DNA from: Paenibacillus pabuli NBRC 13638
Lineage (GTDB): Bacteria; Bacillota; Bacilli; Paenibacillales; Paenibacillaceae
Assembly (NCBI RefSeq): GCF_001514495.1
Contig: NZ_BCNM01000024.1
Coordinates: 1-64,000, forward strand
DNA: 64,000 nucleotides
Direction of reading: 5' to 3'
The notes under the pieces are model-generated. The model saw only the letters and a program-made list of their open reading frames with translations, did no database searches and was not told where the DNA came from. The position numbers and the translations under genes were made by a program. Position 1 is the first letter of the stretch, and the number at the start of each line of letters is the position of its first letter. Shown one piece after another: positions 63,476 to 64,000 of the stretch.

Positions 63476-64000
63476 TTGGATTGGGGACGGGCGAAAAATG
63501 TGTTGATCTATGCCTTCCTGCTGCTCAATCTGGTGCTGGGTTACCAGATCTGGATGGATGCGCGGGAGACGGCCGGAGCCAATCTGGACTTCACTTCCTT
63601 GGCGGATAATACACAGCAGGCGATGGAGGAAAAGGGCATTCAGGTATTGGCTCCTATTCCGAATGAGACACCGAAGCTGCCGAAGCTGTCTTATGAGTTT
63701 ATTGAAGATAACAAGACAGGTATTGAGGTCGACTTGGAAAAGCCTGTGGACAGCAAGCTAATCTTCTCGCAAAGCGAGCTGGAGGATGCGCTGGAGAGCG
63801 AGATTCCCCAGATCGGTACGTATCGATTGGATCAGCTGATGGCTGAGGATGGGGCATTCGTGCTTCATCCGTTGGTAGATGGCAAATGGCCGCTCTTCAA
63901 TGTTAGTCTGGAGCTGTTCTATAGCGACCAGAAAATGACGGGTTACCGTCAGACTCCGGTGAGGATTACGACAGCGGAGGAAAGCGATCAGCAGGTGCTT
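63476..64000 (+). CDS. yycI: WalK regulator YycI, truncated by the window edge
   Basis: First 175 codons of a YycI-like protein; the rest is outside the window. It starts MDWGRAKNVLIYAFLLLNLVL after TTG 63476, with AGGGAGGTGG upstream. A single membrane segment (about 8-26) anchors an outer domain that interacts with YycH and WalK in B. subtilis. An ATG at 63471 is out of frame. Confidence 0.88.
   Translation, partial: MDWGRAKNVLIYAFLLLNLVLGYQIWMDARETAGANLDFTSLADNTQQAMEEKGIQVLAPIPNETPKLPKLSYEFIEDNKTGIEVDLEKPVDSKLIFSQSELEDALESEIPQIGTYRLDQLMAEDGAFVLHPLVDGKWPLFNVSLELFYSDQKMTGYRQTPVRITTAEESDQQVL

Noticed and set aside
1..64000. Search for IS elements, prophage genes, CRISPR arrays and restriction systems
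   Set aside because: No transposase, integrase, phage structural gene, direct-repeat array or methylase was seen in any frame.

Overview
The window is the replication-origin region of a Gram-positive, endospore-forming bacterium of the Paenibacillaceae, most probably Paenibacillus. The order gyrA, gyrB, remB, recF, yaaA, dnaN, dnaA / rpmH, rnpA, yidC, jag, mnmE, mnmG, rsmG, noc, soj, spo0J is the Firmicute oriC order. Noc, YyaC, GdpP, WalRK-YycHI, frequent TTG/GTG starts and AGGAGG-type ribosome sites fit this group. Genes left of about 12 kb read leftwards and most genes right of about 17 kb read rightwards, so most transcription runs away from the origin.

Layout. 0.3-12.1 kb: HD-GYP protein, gyrA, a YheC/YheD-like ATP-grasp gene on the opposite strand, gyrB, remB, recF, yaaA, dnaN and dnaA, all leftward except the ATP-grasp gene. 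The dnaA-dnaN gap holds a predicted unwinding site: DnaA box, GC step and six DnaA-trios. 12.1-17.4 kb: two DnaA-box clusters, one beside dnaA and one beside rpmH, separated by a gluconate operon (gntR, gntP, gntK) with two GntR-type palindromes and a cre-like site. 17.4-27.6 kb: ribosome and RNase P genes, membrane insertase, tRNA-modification genes, and the chromosome-segregation genes noc, soj and spo0J with two parS sites. 27.8-32.6 kb: cysteine desulfurase-like protein, DUF4446, yyaC, DUF3343, MscS channel, DUF951, tRNA-Ser(CGA), yjzC-like gene. 32.8-34.8 kb: rpsF-ssb-rpsR and a small M15 peptidase.

34.8-48.7 kb is more accessory: an AT-rich gap, an oligopeptide ABC transporter operon (oppD, F, B, C, A), a D,D-carboxypeptidase homologue that lacks its nucleophilic serine, a secreted S9 peptidase with SLH-like repeats, a DHA2-type exporter, an LCP-family ligase and a CBS-domain protein. 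48.9-55.7 kb returns to conserved genes: MazG-like, yybS, gdpP, rplI, dnaB helicase and purA, the last with a PurR-type PurBox pair. 55.9-64 kb: an unrecognised low-complexity membrane protein, a LysM/G5/M23 hydrolase preceded by a perfect WalR-box match, then walR, walK, yycH and the start of yycI, which is cut by the window edge. An inverted-repeat element sits between yycH and yycI.

The genes work together in initiation, elongation and segregation of the chromosome, in ribosome and tRNA maturation, and in cell-wall control through WalRK and its likely target hydrolase. No phage, IS element or CRISPR array was seen. The less usual points are the sugar-acid operon between the two DnaA-box clusters, a parS site inside a terminator-like 30-bp palindrome, the carboxypeptidase with Gly in place of the catalytic Ser, and several intergenic repeats.
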